A stretch of 64,000 nucleotides of DNA from Mucilaginibacter defluvii (lineage in GTDB: Bacteria; Bacteroidota; Bacteroidia; Sphingobacteriales; Sphingobacteriaceae), in contig NZ_BAABJI010000004.1 in the NCBI RefSeq assembly GCF_039543225.1, positions 1 through 64,000 on the forward strand, read 5' to 3'. Both the position numbers and the translations under genes were made by a program. Below, in pieces: positions 1-8,538 of the stretch (positions are counted from its first letter, which is position 1; the number at the start of each line of letters is the position of its first letter). The notes beneath the pieces are model-generated. The model did no database searches, was not told the origin of the DNA, and saw nothing but the letters and a program-made list of their open reading frames with translations.

Positions 1-104
<104 letters not shown>

Positions 105-473
105 ATGTTTTGTTTGTTTTACCTGACCCTATTAACTCAATCAATAGAATCTGTAAATATTTGTATCTTTTACAGTATCCCCCTGAAAACTTTATTGGTT
201 CTCTTTCAACTCAGAACGGAGTTGTTTTCATTGACAGTACTACTTTGCTGTTTTGGTTTCTGCCTTCCGGTCAAAAGCTTTCGCCTTTTCCCTTTCTGCT
301 TTCCCCTTCTCAAAGTAGCCCGCTACGCTACATGATTATCTTTTCCTTAAAGAACTTTATCGCCTCGGTATCTCACTCCGGCTTTATGTTTTACTTACCG
401 TTGCGGTAAGCTAACTTTTCAACTTTTTTTTCCTTCAGAATTCGCTTCCGAAGTTTCCCTCGTTTTGGGTCTG
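105..473 (-). other. 16S leader region, no gene
   Basis: This is the stretch between the nearest rrn promoter and the mature 16S end. It is pyrimidine-rich on the plus strand. Short open frames here lack any protein-like composition and overlap the rRNA leader. I see no tRNA or other gene. Confidence 0.6.
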
Positions 474-505
474 CAAAGGTAGAAATCCTTTTCGCTTTTC
501 CAAAA
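474..505 (-). promoter_or_regulatory. rrn promoter P1 (proximal)
   Basis: On the minus strand a -7 box TACCTTTG (481-474) matches Bacteroidota TAnnTTTG. It is preceded at the usual distance by a TTTTGG -33 element (505-500). Confidence 0.75.
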
Positions 506-598
506 TAAAAATTTTTATTTTTTTATCCTGATCTCAGACCGTCAAAACAACTGCTCTTCCGCCCTTTCGGACTTCCAAACCCCCGCCGTTGCGGGTCG

Positions 599-629
599 CA
601 AAGGTACAACTCCTGTTTCACTCCTGCAA
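599..629 (-). promoter_or_regulatory. rrn promoter P2
   Basis: Minus strand: -33 TTG (629-627), a 20-base spacer and -7 TACCTTTG (606-599). The -7 box is identical to those of P1 and P3. Confidence 0.78.
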
Positions 630-758
630 GAAAAATCTTAACGCTTTTTTCTGCTTCTCCTCGTCTCCGGACCGCTCTTTCAAGCCGCTCCTTCAATCTC
701 CCCGCTTTACCTTCGCCTAACCTTCAAATAACACTCGCTTTATCTATCAAAGCGGCTG

Positions 759-789
759 CAAAGGTACGCCTTTTTTCTGCCCCACCAAA
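759..789 (-). promoter_or_regulatory. rrn promoter P3 (distal)
   Basis: Minus strand: -33 TTTGG (789-785), a spacer of about 19 bases and -7 TACCTTTG (766-759). This is the third member of a tandem promoter set. Confidence 0.78.
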
Positions 790-1095
790 TCCTAAGCCAC
801 TATTTCTACCTTTATACGTTTAAACACACTGTACTTCAGTGAGAAAAATTTTAACAGCTGGGCAAACATTATCAAAACAACATTTGTATAACCTCTCCCT
901 GCTACAGAACACTATACGCTACCGTATACACTATATATAATGTGACACCATAGCATATGTTATATACATATATATTATGTAACTATAAAAGCGCATCCAT
1001 TGTGAACAATAAAATTGGTTAAAAAATGTTAAAGCCCTGCTGTAATAACAGTACTTAAACAAGCCCGGCTTATATTTACACGCCGAATAAAATAA
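790..1095. other. AT-rich intergenic region, no gene seen
   Basis: About 300 bases lie between the distal rrn promoter and the bamD promoter, with alternating AT stretches around 910-985. I see no ORF, RNA or repeat that I can support. Confidence 0.5.
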
Positions 1096-1125
1096 TTGAC
1101 TGATTTATAATATTAACTATCTTTG
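1096..1125 (+). promoter_or_regulatory. bamD promoter
   Basis: TTG (1096-1098), a 19-base spacer and TATCTTTG (1118-1125) form an almost ideal Bacteroidota promoter. The ATG at 1130 lies only four bases past the -7 box, so the mRNA is predicted to have essentially no leader. Confidence 0.8.
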
Positions 1126-1129
1126 CAGA

Positions 1130-2056
1130 ATGTTTAAAAAACAACTATTGTTACTGTGTGGCTTTGTGGCAGTTTTAGCGCTTGCTTTGGGCAGTTGTAA
1201 AAGCAAGTTCGAGAAGCTGAAAGCCAGTAACGATAATGCTAAAAAATACAAAGAGGCCCTACGTTACTATAACGAAAAGAATTATGGCCGCGCGCTTGAG
1301 CTGTTTGATGACCTGGTACAACGCTACCGCGGACGATCAGAAGCCGAGGATTTATTTTACTATTACGCTTACACCAACTATAAACTAAGAGACTATACAT
1401 CGGCACGTTATCATTTTAAAACATTTGCCGATACATACCCGTCAAGCAACAGGGCTGAAGAATGCCGCTTTATGTCGGCCTATTGTTATTACCTGGATTC
1501 GCCGATATACTCGCTCGATCAGGACAATACCACTAAAGCTATTGAAGCGCTGCAATTGTTTATCAACTTATACCCCAGAAGTGACCGTGTGGCTGAAGCC
1601 GGTAAACTTATACAGAACCTGCGCGATAAACTGGAGCAAAAAGCCTACGAGAATGCCAAGCTGTACCTTACCATAGGTGACTACCAGGCCGCGGTTATCG
1701 CCTTTAATAATACACTGCGCGATTATCCGGACACCAAGTACGGGGAAGAACTGGAGTTTTTAACCATCAGGGCACAGTATATATATGCTGATAAGAGTAC
1801 TGAATTTAAACAGGAAGAGCGCTACGCCGATGCCATAAAATACGCGGATGAATTTATAGAGAAACATCCGGACAGTAAACTGGTTAGAGACGCCAAAGAA
1901 TATATTAAGGATAGCGAAGCCGGTATTGCCCGCGCTAAACGAATTGTTGCGCAAGCTTCGCTTAACCCGAAACTGGCTAAAAAAGTTGCCGAGAAAGATA
2001 CAGCTACGGCGCAGCCACCATCAATAAAAGATAAAAACCCGGAATTAACAAATTAA
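1130..2056 (+). CDS. bamD: Outer membrane protein assembly factor BamD (lipoprotein)
   Basis: This is the lipoprotein subunit of the BAM complex that inserts beta-barrel proteins into the outer membrane. The 308-residue product starts with a lipoprotein signal ending in a lipobox (LALGSC, Cys23). Tetratricopeptide-type helices follow, with the family's YxxGxYxxAxxxFxxxxxxYP pattern seen as YNEKNYGRALELFDDLVQRY and later DTYPSSNRAEE. The C-terminus is charged and low-complexity. The family is usually 240-300 residues, so the length fits. It heads a tight gene run with rpoZ eight bases on. The BamD call is firm from the lipobox, TPRs and the bamD-rpoZ-coaBC order, which is common in Bacteroidota. 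Confidence 0.92.
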   Translation: MFKKQLLLLCGFVAVLALALGSCKSKFEKLKASNDNAKKYKEALRYYNEKNYGRALELFDDLVQRYRGRSEAEDLFYYYAYTNYKLRDYTSARYHFKTFADTYPSSNRAEECRFMSAYCYYLDSPIYSLDQDNTTKAIEALQLFINLYPRSDRVAEAGKLIQNLRDKLEQKAYENAKLYLTIGDYQAAVIAFNNTLRDYPDTKYGEELEFLTIRAQYIYADKSTEFKQEERYADAIKYADEFIEKHPDSKLVRDAKEYIKDSEAGIARAKRIVAQASLNPKLAKKVAEKDTATAQPPSIKDKNPELTN

Positions 2057-2063
2057 TAAAGAT

Positions 2064-2402
2064 ATGAGTACCGTTAACAATAAATCAGCTGTGGCAAGCA
2101 GCACCGTTACCCGCGACCTGCGTGAGCTTGACAAGGGGACAGACAATATCTATGAATCATTAGTGGTTATGGGCAAACGTGCCAACCAGATATCAAACAA
2201 TATAAAAGAGGAGCTTCACCAAAAACTATCAGAGTTTGCCTCTGCAAATGATAACCTGGAAGAAGTATTTGAGAACCGCGAACAGATAGAGATATCTAAA
2301 CACTACGAAAAACTGCCAAAACCAACATTGGTAGCCGTTCAGGAGTTTTTAGATGATAAAATTTACTATCGTAACCCGGCTAAGGAAGCTAAAGAATTAT
2401 AA
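2064..2402 (+). CDS. rpoZ: RNA polymerase omega subunit
   Basis: The omega subunit helps beta' fold and assembles into RNA polymerase. The 112-residue product has the Bacteroidota omega pattern: an N-terminal ARDL-like stretch (VTRDLRELDKGTDNIYESL), then VVMGKRANQISNNIKEEL, which corresponds to the canonical 'ARRARQL' helix that contacts beta'. A variable acidic tail ends in EFLDDKIYYRNP. It follows bamD by seven bases and is probably co-transcribed. A strong terminator lies eight bases past its stop, so it may close the bamD transcript. Confidence 0.88.
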   Translation: MSTVNNKSAVASSTVTRDLRELDKGTDNIYESLVVMGKRANQISNNIKEELHQKLSEFASANDNLEEVFENREQIEISKHYEKLPKPTLVAVQEFLDDKIYYRNPAKEAKEL

Positions 2403-2409
2403 TATGGAG

Positions 2410-2440
2410 ATCCCCCTTACAAAAAGGGGGATTTTTTTTT
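2410..2440 (+). terminator. Intrinsic terminator after rpoZ
   Basis: A 9-bp stem (2410-2418 with 2424-2432) contains five C:G pairs. It has a 5-base loop and is followed by a run of nine T. Confidence 0.88.
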
Positions 2441-2448
2441 ATATAAAC

Positions 2449-2456
2449 TATCTTTG
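2449..2456 (+). promoter_or_regulatory. Probable coaBC promoter (-7 box)
   Basis: TATCTTTG is an exact match to TAnnTTTG, just past the rpoZ terminator. No TTG is seen at the -33 position, so strength is uncertain. It would give a leader of about 50 bases. Confidence 0.55.
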
Positions 2457-2508
2457 CAGCATACCGTTCTGCCCGTATATATATTTATGCAGAACAGGTT
2501 ACAAGTAC

Positions 2509-3711
2509 ATGCTTAAAGATAAAAACATTATTGTTGGCGTATGTGGCAGCATTGCCGCTTACAAATCGGCCCTGCTGGTACGCCTGCTGGTTAAAGCCGG
2601 AGCCAATGTACAGGTAGTAATTACGCCTGATGCAGCAAATTTTATTACGCCGCTTACCCTTTCTACACTATCAAAAAACCCGGTACACATTAAATACTTT
2701 GATGCCGACAGCGGCGAGTGGGACAATCACGTAAACCTCGGGCTTTGGGCAGATATAATGCTGATAGCACCCGCAACGGCTAACACCCTGGCTAAAATGG
2801 CAAACGGGCTTTGCGATAATTTGCTGATGGCGGTATACCTATCAGCCAAATGCCCGGTTTATTTTGCCCCGGCTATGGATCTGGATATGTTTAAACACCC
2901 GGCTACGCTTAATAACTTAAACACCTTAAAAAGTTACGGAAATATACTGATACCCGCAGGCACGGGCGAGCTGGCCAGCGGACTATACGGGGAAGGCCGC
3001 ATGGCTGAGCCGGAAGAAATAGTTGAACTACTGCAAAGAGAGTTAGGCAAAACTTTACCGCTTACCGGTAAAAAGATACTGGTAACTGCCGGGCCTACTT
3101 ATGAGGCGATTGACCCGGTGCGTTTTATTGGTAATCATTCATCCGGTAAAATGGGCTTTGCCATTGCTGACCGGCTTGCCGCCCTGGGCGCGCAGGTTAC
3201 ATTGATAGCGGGACCTACGGCGCAAAAAGCTACAAGCCCCAATATTACCAGGATAGATGTTACCTCGGCTAACGAGATGTTGAACGCCTGCCTTACGGCG
3301 TTTCAGGATACTGACGCCTGTGTAATGAGCGCTGCTGTGGCTGATTATACGCCGGTTGAAGTGGCCTCGCAGAAAATAAAGAAGCAGGATGCCTCTTTGA
3401 ATATCGGCCTTAAAAAAACTACCGACATATTAAAAACCCTCGGCGAATTAAAACGTACAAATCAAATACTAATTGGCTTCGCCCTCGAAACGGAGAATGA
3501 GGAACAGTATGCCGTTGATAAATTGAATAAGAAAAACCTCGACCTCATTATCCTGAACTCTCTAAATGACAGCGGCGCAGGTTTTAAAGGCGATACGAAT
3601 AAGATAACCATGATTGACAGGCAACTCAATAAAAGTGTTTTTGAATTAAAAAGCAAGATTGAAGTGGCCGCTGACATCAGTGATAAACTGATTGAACTGT
3701 TAAGCCATTAA
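2509..3711 (+). CDS. coaBC: Bifunctional phosphopantothenoylcysteine decarboxylase / phosphopantothenate-cysteine ligase
   Basis: This enzyme carries out two consecutive steps of coenzyme A synthesis. The N-terminal CoaC half (about 1-185) shows the flavoprotein start GVCGSIAAYKSA, the HVNLGLWADIMLIAPATANT stretch with the active-site His, and PAMDLDMF. The C-terminal CoaB half shows ILVTAGPTYEAIDPVRFIGN and SSGKMGFAIADRLAALGA, then the KIKK motif. The 400-residue length is standard. I chose the ATG at 2509 (MLKDKN) because it starts right at the conserved fold. A longer frame open from 2353 would overlap rpoZ and the terminator. The stop overlaps the next gene's ATG (TAATG). Confidence 0.95.
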   Translation: MLKDKNIIVGVCGSIAAYKSALLVRLLVKAGANVQVVITPDAANFITPLTLSTLSKNPVHIKYFDADSGEWDNHVNLGLWADIMLIAPATANTLAKMANGLCDNLLMAVYLSAKCPVYFAPAMDLDMFKHPATLNNLNTLKSYGNILIPAGTGELASGLYGEGRMAEPEEIVELLQRELGKTLPLTGKKILVTAGPTYEAIDPVRFIGNHSSGKMGFAIADRLAALGAQVTLIAGPTAQKATSPNITRIDVTSANEMLNACLTAFQDTDACVMSAAVADYTPVEVASQKIKKQDASLNIGLKKTTDILKTLGELKRTNQILIGFALETENEEQYAVDKLNKKNLDLIILNSLNDSGAGFKGDTNKITMIDRQLNKSVFELKSKIEVAADISDKLIELLSH

Positions 3712-4601
3712 TGAAGCGATACCTGTACATATTACTATTGTTATGCCTGAGCCTTATAGTCCGTGCCCAGGATTTAAACGCGCGCGTACAGGTGCTTACC
3801 CCTACCATACAGGTTACCAACAAACGCATTTTTGACGTACTGGAAACTGCCATGCGCGATTTTTTGAACGGCCGCAAATGGACGCCCGACGCGATATTAC
3901 CACAGGAGCGCATTGATTGTACCTTCACCCTGAATGTTACCGCATGGGATGGTGCCAGTAACTTCAGCGGCGAATTACAGGTGCAGGCTTCGCGGCCGGT
4001 GTATAATTCAGCATATACTACCACGCTGCTTAACATTAACGACCGGGAGTTTGACTTTAGCTATACCGAGGGGCAAACCATTGATTATACCGATCAAAAC
4101 TTCCAGGGCAACCTGAGCGCGGTTATGGCTTTTTACGCCTACATTATTGTGGGAATGGATTACGATAGTTTTTCACGGCTGGGCGGAACACCGTTTTTTG
4201 CAGCGGCACAAAATATAGTAGTGAATGCGCAAACGGCATCCTTTAGGGGATGGAAGGCGTTTGACAGTAACCTGAACCGCTATTGGCTTTCTGAAAACCT
4301 GAACAGCCGTTTGTATGTTAACTTGCGTAACTTTATGTATGATTACCATCGGAACGGACTCGACCTGATGGCGGACAATGTGGTAAAGGGCAGGCAAAAC
4401 ATTAATGCGCTGCTGCCTACACTCGCCTCCGTTGACCGTAAGCGGTTAGGCTCTATGCTACCCGTGGTGTTTTATACAACCAAGAGTAACGAATTCGTAT
4501 CTATCTACAGCAAAGCCCCTCAACAGGAGCGTACTTCCGCCTATAACCTGCTGATGCAGACGGACCCATCCAACGGGTTAAAGTACGACGCGCTGAAATA
4601 A
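3711..4601 (+). CDS. DUF4835 / PorD-like secreted protein
   Basis: This is a 296-residue exported protein. A signal peptide ends near VRAQ (about residue 20), followed by DLNARVQVLTP, VFETAM-like helices and the family stretch FSYTEGQTIDYTDQNFQGNLS, then AFYAYIIVGMDYDSF. These features are typical of DUF4835, a Bacteroidota family that some annotation sources call type IX secretion protein PorD; that link is from memory and its function here is inferred. Its ATG overlaps the coaBC stop, so translation is probably coupled. In many relatives recN follows this gene, but here a BlaI/M56 unit does. Confidence 0.8.
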   Translation: MKRYLYILLLLCLSLIVRAQDLNARVQVLTPTIQVTNKRIFDVLETAMRDFLNGRKWTPDAILPQERIDCTFTLNVTAWDGASNFSGELQVQASRPVYNSAYTTTLLNINDREFDFSYTEGQTIDYTDQNFQGNLSAVMAFYAYIIVGMDYDSFSRLGGTPFFAAAQNIVVNAQTASFRGWKAFDSNLNRYWLSENLNSRLYVNLRNFMYDYHRNGLDLMADNVVKGRQNINALLPTLASVDRKRLGSMLPVVFYTTKSNEFVSIYSKAPQQERTSAYNLLMQTDPSNGLKYDALK

Positions 4602-4632
4602 TTTGCTTTTTTTATAATTTTTTCTCAAATAC

Positions 4633-4663
4633 TTGCATTTACGAAAATCATCGTAGATATTTG
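4633..4663 (+). promoter_or_regulatory. Promoter of the first blaI-M56 operon
   Basis: TTG (4633-4635), a 20-base spacer and GATATTTG (4656-4663) make a one-mismatch -7 box. Transcription would begin near 4667, so both operators overlap the promoter or start site. Confidence 0.55.
4640..4655. promoter_or_regulatory. Operator 1 for BlaI-type repressor
   Basis: A perfect inverted repeat TACGA-N6-TCGTA lies between the -33 and -7 elements. It is the first of two identical half-site pairs. Confidence 0.7.
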
Positions 4664-4679
4664 TACGAATAAAATCGTA
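4664..4679. promoter_or_regulatory. Operator 2 for BlaI-type repressor
   Basis: This is a second TACGA-N6-TCGTA, 24 bases centre to centre from operator 1, ending nine bases before the repressor ATG. It suggests autoregulation. Confidence 0.7.
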
Positions 4680-4687
4680 GATAAAAA

Positions 4688-5065
4688 ATGAGTGATATAA
4701 AACCAACCGAAAGCGAACTGGAAATTTTACAGGTAATGTGGACAAAAGGCGAATGTACCGTTCGCGATGTGCACGATGAGCTTTCAAAAAATAAGGATGC
4801 AGGCTATACTACCACCCTTAAGCTAATGCAGATTATGCACGAAAAGGGTTTGGTATCGCGCGACACATCATCAAAAACACACCTTTATAAAGCCGCGATT
4901 ACCCGGCAACAGGCACAAAAAACCGCTTTGGATAAATTTATTGCAACGGTTTACAGCGGTTCTGCGTCTGATTTAGTGATGCAGGCCCTTGGCCAGCACA
5001 AAACCTCTAAAGAGGAGATTGACGCTATCAAAAAATATCTCGATCAGTTTGAAAATAAACAATAA
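4688..5065 (+). CDS. BlaI/MecI/CopY-family transcriptional repressor
   Basis: This is a 125-residue winged-helix repressor. It starts with IKPTESELEILQVMWTKGEC, then VRDVHDELSKNKDAGYTTTL, where the recognition helix is expected, and KLMQIMHEKGLV of the wing. The C-terminal half is the helical dimer domain in which BlaI is normally cut by its M56 partner. The M56 gene begins six bases downstream, and two perfect dyads overlap the upstream promoter, so repression of its own operon is likely. Nothing nearby is a beta-lactamase or PBP, so the signal it answers to is unknown. Confidence 0.9.
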   Translation: MSDIKPTESELEILQVMWTKGECTVRDVHDELSKNKDAGYTTTLKLMQIMHEKGLVSRDTSSKTHLYKAAITRQQAQKTALDKFIATVYSGSASDLVMQALGQHKTSKEEIDAIKKYLDQFENKQ

Positions 5066-5071
5066 GTCACG

Positions 5072-7027
5072 ATGGAAAACATTGTTCAAAATATCAGTCA
5101 GATTTTAGGTGTAACCGTTATACACTCCTTATGGCAAGGCTTGCTCATTTACCTGGTGCATCAGTTTTCGCTGGCCCTGCTGCCGGGGTTAAAATCTGCA
5201 AGTAAACATAACCTGAGCTTTGGTGCGCTACTGCTTATGGCGGGCTGGTTTGTGGTTACACTGGTTAACGAAGCAGCTCAGGTTAACTGGCAGGCAGCTG
5301 CTCCGGCAGGTGGTACTATACCCTACCTGCCAAAATACCTGGACATTTCAGCGCAATCGTACCGCCAGTATCAATACGCGCTTGAACTGTATCTGCCCTA
5401 CATCGCTGTCATCTACATGGCCGGGCTGCTATTCAACTCGCTGAAACTGTTCTTTGCCTGGCACCATATCAACCGGGTAAAACACACGCTTAGCCAAACA
5501 TCTATATATAATCAAACCGTTGAGCAGTTAAGTTCGGCATTAAGGCTTACCAAAAAAGCAGGCGTATATTTTAGCGAACTGATTGACGTGCCGGGAACAA
5601 TTGGCTATTTAAAACCGATCATTCTGCTGCCGGTAAGCTTGCAGGTAAACCTGTCGGCGGCCGAGGTTAAGGCTATCCTGCTGCATGAGCTGGCGCATAT
5701 TAAACGAAACGACTACCTGCTGAACATAATACAACAGATCATTGGGGTGGTACTTTTTTATAACCCGTTTGCTATGCTGATTAACCGCAGCATTAACACC
5801 GAACGCGAGAACTGCTGCGACGACGAAGTAGTAGCCATAACCGCCGAGCCGCTGGTTTACGCCCGCGCATTATTAAAACTCGAACAACAAAAACAAAATA
5901 ACCTGCAGCTGGCACTTGCGGCCACCGGCAAAAAACATTTATTACTTAACCGAATAGAACGTATCATGACAACCAAAAAACTTACCGTAAACGTAAGGCA
6001 TACACTGGCCGCGCTGCTGTTGTTTGCCTTTAGCCTGGGCAGCATAGCCTGGTTCAATCCGCAGATAAAAAATAAAACCCTGATTGTAAACACCGAAAAA
6101 CCGGAGTTTGTACAGCAACTGTTGGGCGATACCGTACCCGCTAAAAAGCGCGTGGCAAAAACCAAGACCCCCGTTGCAGCTAAAAAAAGTACGGTACGTG
6201 TTAATGGTAAAAATGTGGTTGTTAGTGACGACCCTGAATTAGAGCGGTTAGGTGCGGAAATAGACAGACATGCCAACTTTATAAGCAAATTTTATGAAAG
6301 CGCTGAGTTTAAAAACTTAACTAACGAACTGGAAAAGAACGGCGAAGCGCTGGACGCTTATTATAATAGTCCGGAATTAAAGGCTTTGACAGACAGGCAG
6401 GAGAAAGTTGCCAATGAGCTGGAAAGCCTGAGCAACAACCCGGAAGTAACACAACTTAACAAAGACATTGAAAGCCTGAGCAAAGCCATAGACAGTTATT
6501 ATAACAGTACAGAGTTTAGAAACCTTGAAAAAAGCCTGGAAGTTGAAGGTGCAAAACTTGGCAAGCTTAAACCCGCCAGCAATGCGTTTGAGCAGCAAGC
6601 CAAAAAGGTTGACGAACTCAGCAATAAAATAGCAGCCTTAAGCAACTCACCTAAAATTAAACAGCAAACGGAGCAATTGCACGAGTTAAGCCTGAAACTG
6701 CACAAACAATACGAAAGCGAGACCTACAAACGGGCGCATGATGCCATGCGTTTGTTAAGCGATAGCCTCCATAAGGCATACAGCTTAAAGAGCCTGGGCT
6801 TAAAGCAGGATAATATGCGCTTGCTGAGCCAAAAGCTACAAGCCTATCAAAATAACCGCGAGCTAAAGTTGCATCAGGAAGAAATGAAAAAGGCTACGGT
6901 AAAGCTTCAGAATTACCTTAAAAGCGACGCCTATCAGCAAAAATTAAAGAAAGTGCTTGCTGAGCAAGCGAAAGCGGGCAATGATACAACGGCCGACGTT
7001 GACAACATTGTATCACCCGAATTTTAA
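5072..7027 (+). CDS. M56 (BlaR1-like) membrane metallopeptidase with C-terminal coiled-coil repeats
   Basis: A 651-residue integral membrane peptidase expected to sense a signal and inactivate the adjacent repressor. Membrane segments lie near 10-35, 50-66 and 103-125. The zinc site HELAH (205-209) is followed by the family's ERENCCDDEVV (about 244-254), which carries the third ligand. Another membrane segment lies near 308-326. Unlike BlaR1 it has no penicillin-binding domain. Instead, residues about 385-640 are a charged, helical region with a repeated YYNSxEFxxL-type unit (FYESAEFKNL, YYNSPELKAL, YYNSTEFRNL). The peptidase call is firm; the sensed ligand is unknown. Confidence 0.88.
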   Translation: MENIVQNISQILGVTVIHSLWQGLLIYLVHQFSLALLPGLKSASKHNLSFGALLLMAGWFVVTLVNEAAQVNWQAAAPAGGTIPYLPKYLDISAQSYRQYQYALELYLPYIAVIYMAGLLFNSLKLFFAWHHINRVKHTLSQTSIYNQTVEQLSSALRLTKKAGVYFSELIDVPGTIGYLKPIILLPVSLQVNLSAAEVKAILLHELAHIKRNDYLLNIIQQIIGVVLFYNPFAMLINRSINTERENCCDDEVVAITAEPLVYARALLKLEQQKQNNLQLALAATGKKHLLLNRIERIMTTKKLTVNVRHTLAALLLFAFSLGSIAWFNPQIKNKTLIVNTEKPEFVQQLLGDTVPAKKRVAKTKTPVAAKKSTVRVNGKNVVVSDDPELERLGAEIDRHANFISKFYESAEFKNLTNELEKNGEALDAYYNSPELKALTDRQEKVANELESLSNNPEVTQLNKDIESLSKAIDSYYNSTEFRNLEKSLEVEGAKLGKLKPASNAFEQQAKKVDELSNKIAALSNSPKIKQQTEQLHELSLKLHKQYESETYKRAHDAMRLLSDSLHKAYSLKSLGLKQDNMRLLSQKLQAYQNNRELKLHQEEMKKATVKLQNYLKSDAYQQKLKKVLAEQAKAGNDTTADVDNIVSPEF

Positions 7028-7114
7028 TAATTGATTAACCCCGATGTTTAAAACAAAGTATATCGCTACAGGTTATTAATTTAACTTATAGTGATATACT
7101 TTAAATTAAACATT

Positions 7115-7570
7115 ATGGCAACGACAGAAAAATCAGTTGAAACACTCAACGACCTGATAAAAATAAACAACGACCGTATTGACGGCTTTGAACGCGCCGC
7201 CAAAGAACTGAGCGCTGAGGACCTGGACCTGCGTAACCTATTTACCTTATTTGCGCATGACAGCCGCGGCAACGCGCAGGAATTAATGGCCGCAGTTGCG
7301 TTGCATGGCGAAACACCCGAATCGGGCAATAGCGTAACCGGTACCCTGCACCGCACCTGGCTTGATGTTAAAGCTACCTTTACTGGCCACGACCGTAAAA
7401 GTATTTTACAGGAATGCGAGCGTGGCGAGGACGCCATAAAAAAAGCGTACCAGGAAGCCCTGGCAGATAATAGTTTGCCTGAAGATGTACGCGCGATTTT
7501 ACTGCAACAGCAACAAAAAGTAAACGAGGGCCACGATAAAATTAAGGCGCTGCGCGACGGTGTTGCGTAG
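7115..7570 (+). CDS. PA2169/DUF2383 family four-helix protein
   Basis: A 151-residue cytosolic protein, mostly helical, beginning TTEKSVETLNDLIKINNDR. It has LRNLFTLFAHDSRGNAQEL, then HRTWLDVKATFTGHDRKSIL and CERGEDAIKKAYQEAL, the layout of the ferritin-like DUF2383 family. Members occur in many Bacteroidota, and several are linked to stress survival; no enzyme activity is established. I start it at ATG 7115, because the GTG at 7091 would add a non-conserved hydrophobic stub. It stands alone, with an inverted repeat after the stop. Confidence 0.85.
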   Translation: MATTEKSVETLNDLIKINNDRIDGFERAAKELSAEDLDLRNLFTLFAHDSRGNAQELMAAVALHGETPESGNSVTGTLHRTWLDVKATFTGHDRKSILQECERGEDAIKKAYQEALADNSLPEDVRAILLQQQQKVNEGHDKIKALRDGVA

Positions 7571-7592
7571 GCACCAAGCCCATTGTTACAAC

Positions 7593-7627
7593 AAAAGGCT
7601 GCTTTAATCACAATAAAGCAGCCTTTT
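7593..7627 (+). terminator. Probable intrinsic terminator
   Basis: Arms AAAAGGCTGCTTTA and TAAAGCAGCCTTTT pair over a 7-base loop. The T tract is short (TTTTAT), so efficiency is uncertain. Confidence 0.7.
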
Positions 7628-7676
7628 ATCTGTTAATATTACAGGCGATTATTTAAATTATAACGCTTATAAAGCG

Positions 7677-7684
7677 TAACTTTG
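7677..7684 (+). promoter_or_regulatory. Probable desaturase promoter (-7 box)
   Basis: TAACTTTG matches TAnnTTTG exactly, 40 bases before the GTG start. No clear TTG is seen at -33. Confidence 0.5.
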
Positions 7685-7723
7685 CAGCGTTTTAAACGCT
7701 AATTTTCATCCAAATAACAATAC

Positions 7724-8461
7724 GTGTATATTTTAATTTTCTTTTTAGCGCACTGGTTTCTGTCATTATTTTTCCAGACCTTTTATTTGCACCGCTATGC
7801 ATCGCACCGCATGTTCAGCACCCACAAGGTAAATGAGCGCATTTTCCACTTTTTAACCTTTTTATTTCAGGGCGCATCGTTCCTTAACCCACGCGCTTAT
7901 GCGCTGATGCACCGCGAACACCATGCTTACAGCGATACGGAAAAGGATCCGCATTCGCCGCACTTTTTCAGGGATGTATTCCAGATGATGTATTACACCT
8001 CAAAAAGCTATGGTGAGCACGTTAGGCGCCTGAAAGAGCCTGAACATCGCTTTAACGGCTACTGCCCGGAGTGGACGCTGGTTGACCGTTGGGGATCAAC
8101 CATTGTATCGCGTTTATTCTTCATCGCGTTCTATACCTGGTTTTATATCACCTTTGCTACCGCCTGGTGGATGTTCCTGTTACTGCCTATACATTTTTTG
8201 ATGGGCCCTATTCATGGCGCCATTGTTAACTGGTGCGGCCATAAGTATGGTTACTCAAACTTTGATAACGGCGATAAATCAAAAAACTCAACCCCGTTTG
8301 ACTTTTTGATGCTTGGCGAGCTTTTCCAGAATAACCACCACCGCCACCCGAACAAAGCCAACTTTGGCGCTAAATGGTTTGAGGTTGACCCGGTTTATCC
8401 TGTAATGAAGGTTATGCACTGGATCAGGATCATAAAATTACGAAAGCCGGCAGCGGCTTAA
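7724..8461 (+). CDS. Acyl-CoA / fatty-acid desaturase
   Basis: A 245-residue membrane desaturase that would introduce a cis double bond into acyl chains for membrane fluidity. The three histidine boxes of the diiron site are visible: HRYASH (about 23-28), HREHH (about 63-67) and NNHHRH (about 203-208). Hydrophobic segments lie at 1-20, 40-55 and 128-160. The stearoyl-CoA desaturase family in bacteria is often somewhat longer; this is a compact form. The start is GTG at 7724, as no ATG precedes the first membrane segment. It lies alone between two inverted-repeat terminators. Confidence 0.88.
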   Translation: MYILIFFLAHWFLSLFFQTFYLHRYASHRMFSTHKVNERIFHFLTFLFQGASFLNPRAYALMHREHHAYSDTEKDPHSPHFFRDVFQMMYYTSKSYGEHVRRLKEPEHRFNGYCPEWTLVDRWGSTIVSRLFFIAFYTWFYITFATAWWMFLLLPIHFLMGPIHGAIVNWCGHKYGYSNFDNGDKSKNSTPFDFLMLGELFQNNHHRHPNKANFGAKWFEVDPVYPVMKVMHWIRIIKLRKPAAA

Positions 8462-8466
8462 TCATA

Positions 8467-8499
8467 AAAAGCGGTTGACTAATACTCAACCGCTTTTTT
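8467..8499 (+). terminator. Intrinsic terminator after desaturase
   Basis: A 12-bp stem (AAAAGCGGTTGA with TCAACCGCTTTT) with a 7-base loop runs into a T tract. Confidence 0.85.
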
Positions 8500-8538
8500 A
8501 TTTACTTTATATTTACCACGTTTATAAATTATTATACC

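Noticed and set aside
2353..2508. Longer N-terminus for coaBC
   Set aside because: It overlaps rpoZ and its terminator and adds no conserved sequence; ATG 2509 begins the fold.
4640..7027. Beta-lactam resistance locus
   Set aside because: BlaI and an M56 protein are present, but there is no beta-lactamase, and the M56 protein lacks a penicillin-binding domain.
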